The position numbers and the translations under genes are program-made. A stretch of 64,000 bases of DNA, from NCBI RefSeq assembly GCF_016401385.1, contig NZ_JAEACF010000001.1, positions 1,612,001-1,676,000 of the forward strand, read 5' to 3'. Shown here in pieces: positions 62,957 through 64,000 of this stretch. The notes beneath the pieces were generated by a model. It was given only the letters and a program-made list of their open reading frames with translations. It made no database searches and was not told the DNA's origin. Every line of letters begins with the position of its first letter. Within the stretch, counting starts at the first letter, position 1. Source of the DNA: Fictibacillus halophilus. GTDB lineage: Bacteria > Bacillota > Bacilli > Bacillales > Fictibacillaceae.

Positions 62957-63099
62957 AGCTAGCATTCCCTCTCATTCATATGTTGTTCCTTATTTTACCA
63001 TGCGAGGTTTGATCTTTGCTAATTACTATTAGACTAAATTTCTTAAGGTCAGTTAATTTTAATCGAAGAACATTGAGAACGATATCCTAGTCGTTTTAA

Positions 63100-63537
63100 T
63101 TATCCGATTTTCTCCGCTAACTCTAGAATTATTCCTTCTGGACCACGAACGTAGCAAAGTTTATAGCTAATCTCGTATTGCTCGATCTCACTAAAAGTTT
63201 CCATGCCCTTCTTTTCCAATATAGCAACAATCGCCTCTAGATTCTCAACCGCAAAGCAAATATGTCGGATGCCTAGCGTATTTGCATAAGGTTGTTGAGT
63301 ATCTGAATCATCTGATGGCGTATGAAATTTGACTAGCTCTATCCAGGTCTTACCATCAGGCATTCCTAATTCTACACATTCAGTTTTTACATTTTCAAGT
63401 CCAACAAGCCTGTCCAACTGATTTCCTTGCATTTCCCATTCCGCTTTCACTTCAAGTCCTATTTCAAGGAAGAATGCTTTCGCTTCTGAAAGTTTGTTTA
63501 CGTTTATACTCACATGATCGATTCTATTAACCTTCAT
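63100..63537 (-). CDS. VOC (glyoxalase-fold) protein
   Basis: 145 aa from ATG 63537, with GGAGG eight bases upstream. Two beta-alpha-beta-beta-beta units: RIDHVSINVNKLSEAKAFF and GIRHICFAVENLEAIVAIL. Metal ligands are probably the His in IDHVSI, the Glu in WIELVKF, the His in IRHICF and the Glu in IILELAEK. It may be an epimerase, lyase or dioxygenase; a lactoylglutathione lyase-like role is only one option. Confidence 0.9.
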   Translation of the reverse strand: MKVNRIDHVSINVNKLSEAKAFFLEIGLEVKAEWEMQGNQLDRLVGLENVKTECVELGMPDGKTWIELVKFHTPSDDSDTQQPYANTLGIRHICFAVENLEAIVAILEKKGMETFSEIEQYEISYKLCYVRGPEGIILELAEKIG

Positions 63538-63830
63538 AATCAATTCCTCCGATGTTCATTTTGGCTCATAAGTTATATTCGATCGAACCACTTTTAAACC
63601 TTTTCTGAAATGAAAGTTCCCTTCTTAAAGCTAAATACATTCAAAGCTATCCATCCTATTTTAAAATACTTATCTAGTTAAATAGATTCACACAAAAACT
63701 ACTAAAAGTTCACTTTCCAAAATTACTTCTATAGTAAGACATTATCATTTTTTTCCAATGTTTCTGATTTCCATATACATATTACCTTTTCTGCATTATA
63801 TTGGAACACATTAAGAGGAGGAGAGTTATT

Positions 63831-64000
63831 ATGAAAAAGTTTCTTAGTCTATTCACTGTGTTTATTTTTTCACTCGTGCTCGTTGCTCCATCGTTTGCGT
63901 CTGCAGCTCAAAAGTTGATTCAACCAATCAACAACGCGTATATTACCGCTGGTTTTTTGAATGCTAACTATCAGCAGAAATTTGGCTTCAAACATTATGG
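63831..64000 (+). CDS. Secreted peptidase, probably M23 family (3' end missing)
   Basis: AAGAGGAGGAGAG is followed by ATG 63831. The first 56 residues are visible: a signal peptide MKKFLSLFTVFIFSLVLVA ending near ASA, then LIQPINNAYITAGFLNANY and KFGFKHYG. The last motif fits the start of an M23 peptidase, in which HYG is followed by the zinc-site Asp. The gene runs off the window, so the family call is tentative. Confidence 0.7.
   Translation, partial: MKKFLSLFTVFIFSLVLVAPSFASAAQKLIQPINNAYITAGFLNANYQQKFGFKHY

Noticed and set aside
1..64000. CRISPR arrays, rRNA or tRNA genes
   Set aside because: No regularly spaced 24-40 bp repeats with unique spacers and no cloverleaf or rRNA-like stretch were seen; the only phased array is the 21-22 bp one at 52.9 kb, too short for CRISPR.

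Overview
The window reads as a chromosome segment of an aerobic, endospore-forming member of the Bacillaceae. The evidence is an alpha/beta-type small acid-soluble spore protein with a sigma-G type promoter, an AbrB-family regulator, a BclA-like collagen repeat protein, a LysM/CAP protein, KynA, TrhO, strong AGGAGG-type ribosome binding sites and many short membrane proteins. I cannot name the species from the sequence; Fictibacillus or a relative would fit. I saw no rRNA, tRNA, CRISPR array, transposase or integrase.

Layout. 1-2.6 kb: 3' part of a secreted subtilisin-like protease ending in a dockerin-like domain. 2.7-9.2 kb: small accessory genes, mostly on the minus strand (GNAT, DUF4279, YcdB-like, nucleotidyltransferase), then an SRPBCC-ArsR pair behind a doubled operator. 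Two genes here are broken by single-base frameshifts. 9.2-26.2 kb: an AT-rich defence island. 26.2-41 kb: ordinary accessory and housekeeping genes (hydrolases, DNA glycosylase, GNATs, lipoproteins, HAD, DinB, SDR plus WYL regulator, a solitary FabF-like synthase, a CPBP protease). 41.1-46.8 kb: a spore-surface glycoprotein cassette of collagen-like protein, GT2 glycosyltransferase and GT4-TPR-FkbM fusion. 46.9-64 kb: membrane proteins, SUKH protein, hydrolase, kynA, ssp, PAP2 phosphatase, a 21-22 bp spaced repeat array, trhO, ankyrin protein, LysM-CAP, AbrB, methyltransferase, a TetR gene divergent from a DUF5367 gene, an amidase, two AraC regulators, an SGNH hydrolase, a YjdJ-like protein, a VOC protein, and the start of a probable M23 peptidase.

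The most notable region is the island. It holds three separate modules, each pairing a McrB-type AAA+ motor with a McrC/DUF2357-type PD-(D/E)XK nuclease. Module 1 (9.5-16.1 kb) has two divergent amino-methyltransferases with TSPPY motifs plus a four-gene restriction operon, and resembles BsuMI and the LlaI/LlaJI systems in layout. Module 2 (16.5-21.0 kb) is an EVE-like-domain McrB plus an 829-aa DUF2357 nuclease. Module 3 (21.1-25.3 kb) is a second McrB plus a 491-aa DUF2357 nuclease plus an unrecognised 168-aa third protein. A GIY-YIG (T5orf172-like) protein closes the right edge. Module 1 can protect its own sites by methylation. Modules 2 and 3 have no linked methyltransferase and are best read as modification-dependent (type IV-like) restriction.

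Several very short genes (4014-4091, 36110-36235, 49367-49456, 59467-59553) were found by reading the sequence directly, each with a plausible ribosome binding site. Three single-base frameshifts in otherwise well-preserved genes mean that either gene decay or sequencing error must be considered.
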